From: Rhodocollybia butyracea
Taxonomy: Eukaryota; Basidiomycota; Agaricomycetes; Agaricales; Omphalotaceae
Assembly: GCA_015501585.1 (NCBI GenBank)
Contig: JADNRY010000310.1
Location: 1 to 64,000 of the forward strand
Reading direction: 5' to 3'
DNA length: 64,000 nt
Numbering within the stretch: position 1 is the first letter of the stretch; each line of letters opens with the position of its first letter. The notes beneath the pieces were generated by a model. That model was given only the letters and a program-made list of their open reading frames with translations. It searched no databases and had not been told where the DNA came from. A program made the translations under genes and the position numbers. This document shows positions 32,050-43,744 of the stretch, piece by piece.

Positions 32050-33853
32050 GCCTAAGGCATGTAACTGTACATTTTGACATTTTGTACATGCTATACAATG
32101 CAATAAGAGAGTTATATGGAGCCTGAGTGTGATAGCTGTTGCCGAGGCAAAGAACTTAACAATAATACTCAGCAAGCCGTGAAGGCACACCCACAAGGGT
32201 AGCCTAGAGCCAAGCTAGCAAGGATACCTGGGCTGCCCAGAGATGTTAACGCTAGATCATCAATCTAGTTATACCCAAGAGTGTATACTCTCTAAACTAC
32301 AGGACATCTCGAAGCGGGATAAGTACTAAGCCAACACATTACTTGAGGAAAGGAATTACGAGGGAAGGCATCCCTCGCACTAAGACCCCCAATGAGCTAT
32401 GTTAAGATGAGGACTTTACAGTCCATAACATTGGACCAGAACAATCCCAAGCAAACCATAGAGGTCTACTCACGGCACCGGTCGTATCCGTGAAAGCCGG
32501 TAGAAACATGCTTAGCGATTCCACGGAAAGCTACACGCCGGGATAGCCTTGGCAAATCGAAATGTTTGATCTTAGAAATCATACACAGGAGGTCTTATCC
32601 GTTAAAGCCAACTATCAGGAATCACTTGTACATACTCAGCACAGTTGCTCGAGACTATCATAAGTGGTGTCATTGGAAAGCTAGACAACAGGCCTTCTTG
32701 AGAGAATGTTAACTACACTGAGGATGGGCAGAACTATCTGAGGAATAGAATGAAACTCACCCAAGGGAAACCAGGCAGCGACTGATCATGAAGCGTAAAG
32801 GTACTCCTGACCCTGGAGAATTGTGGAGTAATCAGAGAAACCTTGCTCAGATCAAAACACTTTAAAACTATGTTAATCCTCACGAAATCATATTTTACCT
32901 CTGATATATATCCAACAATGGACTATTTCTTTATTGTGTGTATCATATATAGGCTGGAGTTTCCTTTCCGAGCCAGATTCCTCTGTTCCACTCTCTTTCC
33001 ATCTCTCTCCATATCTGTTTCATTTATTTTTTGTATTAAACTCTCTCTACTCAGTATATAAGCCAGACATATTTATTCAATAAGACAAGTTTCTTGCCCT
33101 CAACTTGACTGCTAAGACCAGTGCTCCGTAAAACGTCCCCATGGGACTAGTAGTGTGATTCCTCCTGACTTGATTTATCTTAAGAAAGTAATAAACTTCA
33201 TGTGCTTCGCAAAGCCCATTTATATCCTGATCAAATTTAAGTGTGTAGAGTTCCCTCAAACTTTAGATCAACTCAAATCTAGTCACTTCCTTAGAGGGGA
33301 CAGTTTCTAGTAAGGGATTATTTGGCTCCAGAGTGAGGGTTCCTTAGTTGACTTCTTCACAAAGTTAGACAAGCCACTAAGATTGTGGTACAAGTTCCTA
33401 GTGATTAAGTTCACTCACAATATTGTAGCTTGGCCCAGAGTTTGGTCGAGGACTTTACGGCATCACAGCAGCTAGTGCCAGAGTTGGCCTAGGGTTGTTG
33501 ACAAACCTCGAGATTACTATTCTAGCTAGAGCCAGAGTTTGCCTAGGAGAATCTTAGTTTCGTTGTATTGGTTTTGGTTTTGGTTAATTGATTTGGACAT
33601 ACACATCTGGTTTCCCTCGTACACTTGTACACCCAACTAGGCTTCTCTCGACTTAGTTCTAAGAGTTGTCTAAGCTTAGTTACCCACATTAGTGCTACAG
33701 TCTTGAACCTGGAGCAGTCACGTGTGTACATCCGATATTACAAGACATTCCCTTGGGGAATCTCTGACAACCCGCCTTCGCTCCCTTACATATCAATAGT
33801 CTGGTTAGGTGCGGTAGTGTTTTTGTTAGGTGGTTTTATAGCACCTTTCGCAT
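32050..33853 (+). mobile_element. LTR-like repeat C, about 1.8 kb
   Basis: This uninterrupted copy serves as the reference for the copies at 22640 and 23801. It has a TATA-like CAGTATATAAGCC near 33052, the TTTGGCTCCAGAGTGAGGG block, and ends ...TATAGCACCTTTCGCATA. No retroelement genes adjoin it, so it may be a solo LTR. The exact 5' border is uncertain. Confidence 0.55.
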
Positions 33854-33867
33854 ACCTACTTGTAAAT

Positions 33868-33934
33868 ACCCAAATACCAGTTACCGGGCTGTGGGTCACC
33901 GGTTACTGGAACCGGGACTCATGTCCATCCTTGT
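33868..33934. mobile_element. GGATGGACA-family MITE, right end only
   Basis: GGGTCACCGGTTACTGGAAC followed by CGGGACTCATGTCCATCCTT matches the right end of 55624-55787. The left part is absent. Confidence 0.55.
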
Positions 33935-34016
33935 TGTACTGCTTCATTCACTTCCTGCTTCCTGTACCTATCTTCCTTTTGTGTATTGTTCTTGTTTATA
34001 AAAATGCTCTTCATAT

Positions 34017-34287
34017 ACATCAGGACTATAGGCTTAAGGCAACTCAGGAAAAGGCTCAGGGAGTCATTTGGCTTAAGTGACTTGAGTTGCCTTCACAAAC
34101 CTCATCAATCTCAAGTTTGTGGAGTTGACCCCAAGTTTACTTAAGTCTGTGCAAGCAAATACCAAGTTTGTGAAGTTGGCCCAAAGTTAACTCAAGTCAA
34201 CTCAAGTCACTTAAGTTGGCTTGAGCCAAATGACTCCCTGAACCTTTTCCGGAGTTGCCTTAAGTCTATAGTACTTTTCCTGACGCT
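34017..34287. mobile_element. Foldback MITE of CTCAAG words
   Basis: The halves are nearly complementary. CTATAGGCTTAAGGCAACTC at 34025 pairs with GAGTTGCCTTAAGTCTATAG near 34251. CAGGGAGTCATTTGGCTTAA pairs with TTGGCTTGAGCCAAATGACTCCCTGA (shortened). The ends resemble ATCAGGA and TTTTCCTGA. The centre is made of AAGTTTGTG and AACTCAAGTC words. No coding capacity. Confidence 0.75.
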
Positions 34288-34874
34288 AATGTTTATACAT
34301 GCTGCTCACTCTCCCAATGGCCCTCCCAAACAATGTCAAAGTATTCCCCCACCTGCTGTTCAACCCTCAATTTTCTTTTGCCCCTCAACCTTCTACAATG
34401 TTAAAACTAGGTTCTTTGGAAGTCTCTGAAGCCCAACATGTGTCAGAACTCAATGCCTCAATTTCAGGCTTGGCGAGCTGTTGGTGAGCTGTTGGTGAGT
34501 GCAGACAGGAAGAGAAGAAGAATATGATTGAGTTTCTTTGTGGTGACTACTAGGGACATTTGATGAGACCAATACCAAACATGAACTTGAACAATATCTC
34601 CAATGCCAATACTTCATTCACATTCTTACATGTCTTTGCCAATTGTCTTCCCTTCACGCCTTTGCACATGAATGCCCATGCATCTTCTGACCTGTTGGGA
34701 CTCAGATGTTGATGAAGTTGAATTCATCAACTCAGTTATCTAGTACAACATGTACTACTAGTCTTTGTATCCTCTAGTCTATTTAACAGTTTTATAACAG
34801 CGGAATTGTCCAGGCCTGTGCAAATCTAATCTAAAATGGCATGTGACTTCAAATAAAAATTACTGGCAATTCTG

Positions 34875-35151
34875 ATTCAAGTAACCCAGATCCGCTGCGT
34901 GGGTACTGGCAGAAAATAATCCTGACCTGCCGTCAACCCAGACCCGTGGGAAACAGGTACCTGGATCTGCCGGATCCGGGTCATGCAGGTCAATCTGCAG
35001 GTATTTGTACTAAAATAATACTTTATAAGGTCTGGAAGTCCCCAAAGGATGACCTGTGGGAACAGGTACCTGGATCCAGCGGATCTGGGTCAGACAGGTA
35101 TTCCCATGTGTCAAATTGGCGGGTCACCTGTTAGGAACTAGACTCGTGTCC
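34875..35151. mobile_element. GGATGGACA-family MITE copy with worn left end
   Basis: It ends GACTCGTGTCCATCCTTA at about 35151. The interior holds GGTACCTGGATC(T/C) twice and the CAGGT/ACCTG vocabulary. The left end is degraded (TAACCCAGATCC). Confidence 0.6.
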
Positions 35152-35750
35152 ATCCTTACTTCTGATATCAGACAAAGATAAGAAGTAGGAGATAAGATGA
35201 AGACATAAAGGAATAGATGAGATAAGTATTGGAAAGGAAATGGATACATGCTGGATTGATGGCCATAATGATCTGAAGGTGTTCCAGGACATGGCAAGTT
35301 GGCATGATCATAACAACCTATCAAAAAACTCCAAAACTGGCATGAGATGCAAATTTCAATGATTTTACCAAGATGGGCACCAATGGGTGGTGAATCACAT
35401 TCAATTTGAGAAAAATTTGTCAACACTGTATATTTGACAGGTAATGTTACCACAAATAAAGTTTTGAAAGCATAGATGAAAGGAACATGGAGGGAGGGAG
35501 CAAAGAGTGTGACACAACCAATGTAGACATTGATGGCATCATTATTGGGCGGCTGTGCCCATGACAAAATCATTAAGTCTGTGATCTCACCAGATTCTCA
35601 AGTTCTAGTAATACTTACTGTATTTACTACTGATGCTTAACCCAGCTGAAGTGTATGCTTCTTGCCACTGTTGTGAAGATGGCCATAGTACCGTGGAATG
35701 ACTCAAACTAAGAAGTGTGTTCTGATATCATATCTGAAAGTACAATGAGT
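35152..35750. other. Intergenic, no gene recognised
   Basis: A minus frame at 35124-35573 lacks recognisable domains and begins inside the MITE. Nothing else was seen. Confidence 0.4.
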
Positions 35751-35754
35751 TGTC

Positions 35755-35890
35755 CAAAGAATGATAATTGCATTGTATGGTGCTGAAAGGATGATAATTG
35801 CCCACCAGGGTACTGAAAAGATGTCAATTTCCCAGCAGAGTGTTGAAAGGATATCAATTTCCCAGCAAAGTGTTGAAAGAATATTAACTG
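35755..35890. repeat. Short tandem repeat of about 36 bp
   Basis: Successive units of the form GAAAGGAT(G/A)(A/T)(T/C)AATT(G/T)CCCA(C/G)CA(G/A)(G/A)GTGTT occur four to five times with drift. No coding meaning was found. Confidence 0.6.
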
Positions 35891-36149
35891 CTAAAATACA
35901 TGGTAAAAGATGTTGATTCTACAGTATCATGCTGGCAATGGACATTGCCAACATCCTGGTCAAGTTTCTACATAATTCCTATTTTTTGCCACCTTGTTAG
36001 CTGGTGAACACCAGCAGACTCAGTTGTGCAGGTTTTGTGATGAAGCAAGCAACAACAACATGCCAAGAGACAAAACAACAATTAATTAAGCACCTGTCAA
36101 GATTTGGTCAAGATACATGTCATCCAATGTAACTATCTAATCAATATGA

Positions 36150-36300
36150 GTTAAAGATGTCCATGAGTCCGAGTTATCTGCAGGTACTCACAGGTATGAC
36201 CGTGAGGATACTTGCAGGTATGTCTACCTGCGGATCCTGGTACCTGTTTCCCACGGATCTGTATGGGTCATGATTATCAATCCAAGGAAATTTGTGCTAC
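36150..36300. mobile_element. GGATGGACA-family MITE, left end
   Basis: It starts TTAAAGATGTCCATGAGTCC and continues with CTGCAGGTA/TACCTGC words. The right end was not found. A second block with ACTTGCAGGTATTGTGAGTA words lies at 36620-36740. Confidence 0.5.
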
Positions 36301-36739
36301 CTGCAGGTATCTGCAAGTATTTGTGGGGAGGGCAGGAATAATTTTTTTTGCTCAAATAAGAGCTGGAATATGCTCTCCTCTATGCACTATGTCTGAGCAG
36401 CTTATGTGTCCAGCTAGCATGTAGCAAGTTACAAGTGGCTATATCCACTGTAGTACACTATACAATCATGATGAATAAAGTCCCTCTTTAACTTCTGTGA
36501 CTTGTATCAGTCAAGAACCACTGTTCTCTACCCACATCATACTCTGTTCTATGTACACTGAGTGTCTCACAGTCATACCTTACATATAGTAACCATTTCA
36601 TTAGTATTGTAAGTACTAAATACTTGCAGGTATTGTGAGTACCTGTGTTCATTGGGATCCACAAGTACCCATGAGTACCTGCATCAAAATATCTGTGGAT
36701 CCTGGTATCTGTTTCCCATGCATCTAGTACAGGTCATAG

Positions 36740-37763
36740 GTAGCCCCTGACGCCCACAGGTTGTCATGCCCTGTACCCATTTCTACTTCCAAGATACCCG
36801 TTCCCGACATAATGGAGTCTCCGCTATTAATCCTGACAATCCAATCAATATATTGCCTTATTGTGTTGTTTCCTCTAAACTCCAAGCACAGTGGTAATAA
36901 CAGGACCATTGAATATACGGTCTGAACCTGGTTGAAAATTTTCCAGTTTTTGGCCCAGATTATATGAACAAAAATCAGGCTTCCGGACCCCCTTTTGATA
37001 CCAACTCTCAACTGGGTCAAATTGTTTTGCACCCAGAGCTCCAATTTCGCATTTTGCGCGTGTTCTACAGCTAACAAGCTCTGGAGCTTCATACATGTTT
37101 AATTAACAAAGTTGCTCATTTCTTTAATTCATTTGTACTTACTCACAGTCTCAACCAGGGAGTGGCTCATACTTTTGCAAAGTGCAATAAAAATTCAGGG
37201 CCCAAGGGGTTATGATACGAACAAAAAATCTGGCTTTGCCTGCAGCAGGCGCTTCAAACCCCTCTGATGATATGAACCGGGCAACCAACACATAAGGGTG
37301 TATTCAAGGGTCCTGTGGTAACCCTCTAAAGACATTCCTCAACCACATGCATAATGTGTAGATCAATTCTTTTCTTCCACCTACTCACCTTGTTCTATTT
37401 CAAGTTCTACCCTTGCACTTTACCTGCTTCTGCTATTCCTTGTATTTTCTTCCCTTTCATCTTACCGACTTGCCTACCTTATCTTTGCAACCCTATTATT
37501 CCAGGACACTTAAATACACTTCTGATACAATAGATTTGCTATATTGATTTGCTATATTGAACAACCCCCCAGTTACTGACTCATTTCTTGACTTATCTGT
37601 TTTCCTTACTCAGTTTTTTCACTCTGCAATATAACCTTCTTCAATCCTGAATCCTGATTCATTGCACAATGTAAAGTCAGCTTCCACTTGACTTTCCTCT
37701 ACCGCCACATTGTCTTTTGAAATGCTTGCACTCAGCAGGTCCTACCCTTAGAGTCAGAACTTA
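36740..37763. other. Unidentified region, no supported gene
   Basis: A minus frame at 36724-37092 (122 codons) looks fairly protein-like (GIKRGSGSLIFVHIIWAKNW) but begins at a weak context and was not recognised. 37340-37760 resembles 39560-39790 (both contain GTTTTC(A)CTTACTC, GCTTGCACT(C/A)AG(C/T)(A/G)GGT), so it is part of a dispersed repeat. Confidence 0.35.
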
Positions 37764-38958
37764 TCAGGAAAAGCTATTTTTTCCTAGGGGACCCTGGGTG
37801 GCCCAAGGGAAACTAGGTGACCTATGAATCCCATGGCATCCTAGGATTTGGCACTTATCTTAAGGGACTCACATTTTCCCAGGATTACCTAGGAAGTCCT
37901 AGAAAGACCAGGGCAAAACTGTGTTTTCCTTACTTCTCCTTGGTTTTCCTGAAGTTGTCCTGGAATTGTCCTGAGGTTTCCTAGGAAATCCTGGGACACT
38001 GTGAGTCCCTTAAGACAAGTGCCAAATCCTAGGATACCATAGGATTCATAGGTCATCTAGGTTTCCTTAGGCTCTGTTCAGTAGCGAGATCACCCTGTGT
38101 TGTTGTAAAAGGGGGAAAATTCAGATACAAGCTACGCGCATCCTCCAAATGTGGGGATAAAAGCACACCAGAGGGTAGAGATGGGTAAAGCCCTGGGTCA
38201 ACAACCCGATGGGATTTCATTCCATAAAACTAGGTACTTATATACCATACAACTGTATACTACACTATATAAGGGAATTGACTTGCTATAATTCCAGGCA
38301 AGTCATGTAAAGTCATTATGAGTCATTTAGAATCATTGCACAGTCATGCACAGTAACTATGTACTACAAATGAGTCAATGCAATATTGACACATTATGAC
38401 TCCAGTCCATATGAGTCAGTTCAGGTTTGTACACGGAGGCACTTGCAAATCTACCTATCCATAAATTCCTACACCCTGAACTCGAATGTGAACCTCAAGT
38501 TTCATATTTCCATATACAATATTTGAAATCATATGAGTGACAATCCAGACCTCAGTTGCCGGTCACCTTACCACTGCACGCTAACACATGCAATTGATAA
38601 GAAAGCCACTGCTAGCATACCACCGCACTGCCCACTGGATTTTGGGCTTTGTGGATGCCCGTTGATGCGTTTTCTGACTGTTCAATGATGTATGTTGACT
38701 GCCAGCAACTCCCTCTTCTGTTTTATAAGCCATGAGGAAAGAAAAAGAGTATGCGTGCAGGGCTCTGCACATCTGGTCACAATTATTACACCTAGTTACA
38801 AGACATAGCGTCACATCAAAATCACATCAGATGAGGTTTTGACTTTACTTATTATAGGGATTTGAAACTTGAAGTTCACGTTGAGTTCAGGGTGAACTTG
38901 CTACTGAACAGAGCCTTAGGCCACCCTAGGTCCCCTAGGAAAAAATAGTTTTTCCTGA
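37764..38958. mobile_element. TCAGGAAAAG foldback MITE split by a Harbinger-type MITE
   Basis: It starts TCAGGAAAAGCTATTTTTTC and ends GGAAAAAATAGTTTTTCCTGA. The interior is full of CCTAGG, CCCAGG and CCATGG-like palindromic words and pairs with itself. It is related in its first 90 bp to 48476-48845 (both CTAGGTGACCTATGAATCC). It is split at 38070-38915. A related site without the insertion is at about 39765-39790 (AGTCAGAAACTCACC). Confidence 0.7.
38070..38915. mobile_element. PIF/Harbinger-type MITE
   Basis: The ends GGCTCTGTTCAGTAGC(G)AG and CTTGCTACTGAACAGAGCC are inverted repeats. The 3-bp direct repeat TTA (38067-38069 and 38916-38918) stands outside. TTA/TAA duplications with GGxCTGTT-like termini are the hallmark of PIF/Harbinger (Tourist-like) elements. 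Inside there are repeated TGAGTCA/AGTCAT words at 38300-38420. No transposase is encoded. Confidence 0.8.
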
Positions 38959-39914
38959 TTTGAAACACTTCCTCTCATAGGCTTACTCATTCAGTTCATT
39001 CTAATCTCACTTCTGGGTTCCACTCACGCTCTTTGAGCTGTTGTCATTCCCAGATCAAGCACACTATCACTGTCAAATTATCTCATCAGAAACATTCTGT
39101 TGCTTCTATTCAAGATAGTACACAATTATTCCATTGCCATAAGGATCCATCTAGATCCTTACACAGGTACCCATGCAACAGATCCGGGTATACCTGGATC
39201 CAGATTCACGAACATCTCTAATATGGGTGAGTGTTATGCCCCAGGCATAGGCAGACTGCCAATGTTTCCTGCTCCCACTACATTTCCGGTTCTGATACAC
39301 ATCTGCTTTGCCTCTTTTTACATTTTCCTTCGCTTGTACACATTCTCTGAATCTGCTGATCCGTTCTCCATTATTCTTACAATCACCCATATGCTTTATG
39401 CTCACTTCCTGCTGCTTCTGCTTATGTCCATTATTGTTGTTCATCCCTTGTACTACTTTTGGCTATGCTTGTCTTTTCTACTCTCAGATTATTACCTATC
39501 ACTACTCCAGTCCTCAAGTACCCTTTATATAGTTCCATACCATGTCAAGTACAGTCGATTGGAGATATTGCTCAACCCCTTGACTCGTGTGCTCTTGTGT
39601 ACCGGTTTCTTGCTTTATCTGTTTCTTTAACTCTGTTTCTTCACTCTATTGTTTTCAACCTTCTGCAATTTACTCTATTTGGATCTGACCTGTTTGCACG
39701 CCATCTGGCCAGCCTGTGCCAACCTTCTGCCGCCTACTTAGCATATCTGAAGCTGCTTGCACTAAGTGGGTCTTACCCTACCCTTTGAGTCAGAAACTCA
39801 CCTACTCTTAGGCTTACTCACCAAGTTCATTCTATTGCCTGTAACAGACCCGCCATCCTTACATTAGTCCCTTGGACAACTTTCCCTGTTTGGCTGAACA
39901 ATGGCAGTACAGAG
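38959..39914. other. Dispersed repeat sequence, no gene recognised
   Basis: 38960-39010 together with 37720-37763 forms the occupied counterpart of 39740-39830. A short GGATCC/GGTACC-rich piece is at 39145-39220. The open plus frame at 39100-39630 is hydrophobic and shows no family signature. Confidence 0.4.
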
Positions 39915-40625
39915 TGTCCGAAAGGTATAGATTGACAAAGTAGGTCTCGGACTGATATCGGAGATCGAAGATGAAGTGGGACGTGCGGTATAGCTATTAG
40001 CTAGACCCTCGTCACGATCGGTGTCCGAAAGGTATAGATTGTCAAAGTAGGTCTCGGACCAATATCAGAGATCAAAGATGAAGTGGGACGTGCGGTATAG
40101 CTATTAGCTAGACCCTTGTCACGCCAAATAGTCCCGAGATGAAGTTCAAGAGACAAAGATAGATTCGGCCAATGTAACGGCTGACAAGTAAGAAGGAAGA
40201 AGGATAGACTAAGGCGGAACTTAGTCAGACAGAAGGTCTGGTTTATCCAAGTTGATATTTAAACTGAGGACTACTGTACAAGGTTGTACTACTTATATAC
40301 TAGGAGTCCGGGGCTTCCAGATCGGTAGAAGACAATAGTCGGAAATGTATACGGAAGACCGAAGTAAGTAATACAATCATAAGACAATAATACTCAATAG
40401 TTCGGGAAGGGAATATAATTGAAAGATAATAAGAACCAATTAGAAAGTAATCCGAAAGGTCCGATGGCGGTATGTCATCGGACAAAGATAAGAGATAAGA
40501 TAGGAAGATAACAAAAAGAGATAAGATGACGGAAATAGACGGAATGGAATCGGAATGGTGCCGGGATGATAGTAGAGGTGATCCGGCAATGATCCGAGAG
40601 ATGCCGATGCGGCATGATCGTAACA
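39915..40625 (-). repeat. 3' LTR of the chromovirus
   Basis: In coding orientation it starts TGTTACGATC at 40625 and ends CGGACA at 39915. The terminal 110 bp are tandemly duplicated (TGTCCGAAAGGTATAG at 39915 and again near 40021). Compared with the other LTR it has about 24 bp more near 40500. Confidence 0.85.
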
Positions 40626-40804
40626 GCATCCCCCTCTTAGGCTTGAGCCTTCGAAAGCCTCTAAGTCCACAGCCAAAGTTGGACCAATAGAATGTCGGCC
40701 GAGAGTCAGGGTCACCGTGATGTGAGAAAGTCTAGAAGATTCTAAGACGTCACCGAGATCTCTGCTTATTGTTCCTGTGATCCTATAGAGTCTAAGCGCC
40801 TGGG

Positions 40805-40812
40805 TATATAAG
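40805..40812 (+). promoter_or_regulatory. TATA box of the antisense zinc-cluster gene
   Basis: TATATAAG lies 54 bp upstream of the ATG at 40866 and outside the LTR. It is well placed to drive the plus-strand gene independently of the gag-pol promoter. Confidence 0.6.
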
Positions 40813-40865
40813 GTTGTGCCAAAATCCAAAATTTCCCTAAGTACCCCCATCATTTTACTCTTACA

Positions 40866-41886
40866 ATGACTTCTCGTGCCAGTTCTCACGTATCCGATGA
40901 TTCCGACGAGGAGTTCCGAAAGGCCAAGGAAGAGGCTGCCAAGGCGAAGGCGCTTCTTGACCAAAAGGCGGCCGAACGGGCTGCAAGGAAAGAGAAGAAG
41001 GGACAGGAGGAGGCCGCAGCAGCTGCAGCAGCAGAAGCCAAGCGGCTCCGTTTATTTGTCGAAGAGCAGCAGAGGGAGGCGGAGAGGGCAGCGGCCGAGC
41101 GGGCCGTGAGGGAAGCCAGCAAAAAGGCTGAGCGAGAGAGGAAGGCCAAGGAGAAGCGGACGGCCAAGACTCTCCGCGCATACGAGATTGCCAAGTCCAA
41201 GGCAGAGGCGGCCGATGAAAAGGCGAACAAGGAGAGAGAGAAAAGGATGGCGGTGCCAGCAGGAAGGGAGAAGGAAAATGTTGTGGGGCCAAGTACCCCG
41301 AGTGGGTTGAAGAGGAAGAGAGCAGCGCCAAAGTCAGCTGCAAGGGTGAGTCCGTTTGGGACTTGAGAGTTTTTTCTTTTCTAACCCATTGTAGGTCCCT
41401 GATTCAGGTCCCGAGGATGATCCTCCATCCTCCGACAATGGCAACAATGACGACGACGAACCGGAGCCAAAGAAGCCGAAGAAGAGCAGTAAGAAGTGTG
41501 TTTGGTGTTTGGCGAAGGAGTTGGGTTGTACTCGGCGAGGCGGGAAGACCGAGGCCTGCTCCGAGTGCAACACTTCAAAGGTGAAGTGTTCGCTTGTCGG
41601 CCGGGAAAGCCAAAGGAAGGTGGAGGAAGAGAACGAGGGTTTATCGGCGGAGGTCGCTCAGCTCTCGAGCACATTGGAGGAGCAGGTTGGAGGCCTGACA
41701 GTGGAACTGTCGGCCCTCCAACATTTCTTAGTTGGTACACACCAGGGCTTTCAGGAGGAGGGAAGGCCAACTCGGGCTCTGTTGAGGCCGAAGCCCAAGT
41801 TGAAGGGAAAAGGGAAGGAGAAGGAAATGGGAGAGAAAGATCCGGAGGAAGGAGGTGACAAAGATGGAGAGGGAGAGGAAGAGTAG
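40866..41886 (+). CDS. Antisense accessory protein with Zn2Cys6 cluster and coiled coils
   Basis: Exons 40866-41345 and 41395-41886 give 323 aa. The 49-bp intron has a GTGAGT donor, CTAACCC branch point and TTGTAG acceptor, and the frame continues in phase. Residues about 15-140 are Ala/Lys/Glu/Arg-rich, probably one long helix or coiled coil. A basic stretch (GLKRKR) could be a nuclear signal. After an acidic Pro/Asp segment comes C-x2-C-x6-C-x9-C-x2-C-x6-C (CVWCLAKELGC ... CSECNTSKVKC), the exact spacing of a GAL4-type Zn2Cys6 cluster. A further coiled coil (EEENEGLSAEVAQLSSTLEE) follows, as in dimeric fungal zinc-cluster factors. It reads opposite to gag-pol, starts 240 bp inside the LTR and has no stops although gag-pol is decayed. 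A role in DNA binding or element control is inferred only. Confidence 0.82.
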
Positions 41887-42279
41887 GGAGAGAGCCGTTG
41901 GCCAAAGCCTCGGACCTTTGTAATAATTTTTTGGACTTTGTAGTTTTTTGGTTTTTTGTTTTATCGTACGGAACACTGTCGGCCCGTAAGGGCATAAAAG
42001 TATTTGTATATATAATATAGAAAATGTTTTGCTTTTAAAATTGAAATGTAAGGATTGAAGTGAGTTTAAATGCGGCCAAAGCCAAAATCGGAAAAGTTGA
42101 ATTGACTTTGAAGAAAAAATGATAAGAGAAGGGGTGATCACTCAAATTGCTATCACGGCAATTGAACCCCTCTGACGTCCATTGTCAGACACTCAGAAAA
42201 GTGATGTAAAAATGAGAAAGTATAAGTACACACAAAGGACTAAGTAGGTCCGGGTTTGCTCAGATACCAAAGGTGGAAT

Positions 42280-43096
42280 GCTGGAACTAGTTCATTGGCA
42301 TGTAGCTCCTCAGCCGCAATCCAAGCAAACTTGTCGTTGGTTCCTTTGTAACCAGCCCATCGGATGTAGTATTGAAGAGGACAGCATTTGTACCTTCAGT
42401 TGATCTTCGAGTCGAGGATTTCCGCCACATTGTATTCTTCTTCACCATCAACTTTGATTGGTGGGGGAGGTGGCTGAATCCGATTCGGAATCAAAGGTTC
42501 AAGTTGTGATACATGGAAAACCAGATGGATTTGGCAAAGGTAGTCCGGGAGTTGGAGCTTATAGGAAAGGGAGCCGGAGCGCTCAAGGACCTTGAAAGGA
42601 CCAAGATACTTCTCGGTCGGCCAAGTAGTTTGGATGTGTTTTGCCAAAACAAAGACCTCAGATCCAATCGGAAATTCGGGATGAGGAATGCGTTTCCGAT
42701 TGGCTTGTTCCTTGTAGTGTTTTTGTGCATTAAGTATCTCATCTTGGAGGAAGGAATGAAGCTCATCTAGATTGACCACAAAATCTTGTGCAAGATCAGA
42801 CTGAATGTCGATCTCGGGACGAACGGTGATGTTGGGATGATAGCCCTTGTTAGTGAAGAAGGGAGAAATGCCGGTCGAGGCATTCAGAGTGTTATTGTAA
42901 GTGAACTCAGCAATAGCCAAGAGTTTAGCCCAATCATCCTGCTGATAGGAACAGTAGATCTGAATGTATTTCTCCAGAGTCTGATTGACTCGTTCCATCT
43001 GTCCATTGGCCTCCGGATGATAACCTGAAGTATAGTGGAGTGTCATAGAGAGAGCTTCTCCAAGAGCTCGGAAGAACGCAGACACGAATTCGGAAC
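42280..43096 (-). pseudogene. Pol 3' part: integrase C-terminal half and chromodomain
   Basis: After a TGA that interrupts the integrase core (SD-stop-GSEF at about 43095), the frame carries the last catalytic region (YHPEANGQMERVNQTLEKY), the GPY/F-like C-terminal domain (KYLGPFKVLERSGSLSYKL), and then EEYNVAEILDSKIN. A second TGA at about 42394 cuts a chromodomain whose remainder (LQYYIRWAGYKG...FAWIAAEEL) continues in the same frame to about 42280. The chromodomain places the element among chromoviruses, where it steers integration toward marked chromatin. Both stops are explained by CGA to TGA changes. Confidence 0.85.
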
Positions 43097-43744
43097 CTCA
43101 GTCCGATGTGATGTGTGAGGGAACTCCGTGCTTAGAGAAAACATGCAACACAAACAACTCGGCAAGTTGCTCGGAGGTGATAGTGTCATAAGTAGGAATA
43201 AAAATGGCTTGCTTTGAAGCGCGATCCACAATAACCAAGATAGCAGTATAGCCATTGGAGTCTGGAAGCTGTTCAATGAAATCCATAGAAATTGAATCCC
43301 AAGGTTGAGTTGGAACTGGAAGAGGTTTGAGTAGTCCGTACGGCCAATGTCGGTGAGACTTGTTTCGACCACATACAGTGCAAGAAGAGACATAGTCCCT
43401 AACAAAGGTCCGAATCTTGGGCCAAGTGTATTGGCGTCGGATAGCCTCTAGGGTCCGATTTTGACCGAAATGACCAGAGAGAGGATGATCATGAAAGTAT
43501 TGTAAAACCTGAAGTCGCAGATCAGAATTGTCAGGAATGAATATCCGATTGTCTAATCGTAATAGACCATCAGAACCTAGTTTCCATCGGGACTCGGTTG
43601 GAGCTTTTGCAAGCTCAAGACCTTGTACTGACTGAGGATTGAGCAAAAGGGAAGACTAAATGGACTGGTGAAGTGAGTTGATGTCCATAACTACAGAAGC
43701 TCGGAGAGCCGGTCCTTCAAGGAAGGTAGCTCGGAGTGATGTGG
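43097..43744 (-). pseudogene. Pol: integrase zinc-binding domain and first half of the core
   Basis: The HHCC domain is visible (HDHPLSGHFGQNRTLEAIRR...CTVC), followed by the core start WDSISMDFIEQLP with the first catalytic Asp and the second at HITSD. A TAG at about 43656 interrupts the linker to RNase H (HQSI-stop-SSLLL). The preceding linker is read in another frame from 43745 onward because of a 1-base loss near 43815. Function would be strand transfer of element DNA into the genome. This copy cannot make it intact. Confidence 0.85.

Noticed and set aside
40861..41343. Minus-strand ORFs opposite the Zn2Cys6 gene
   Set aside because: Ser/Pro/Leu-rich reverse reading of a Lys/Glu/Ala-rich coding sequence. 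The plus strand has the TATA box, intron and cysteine motif.
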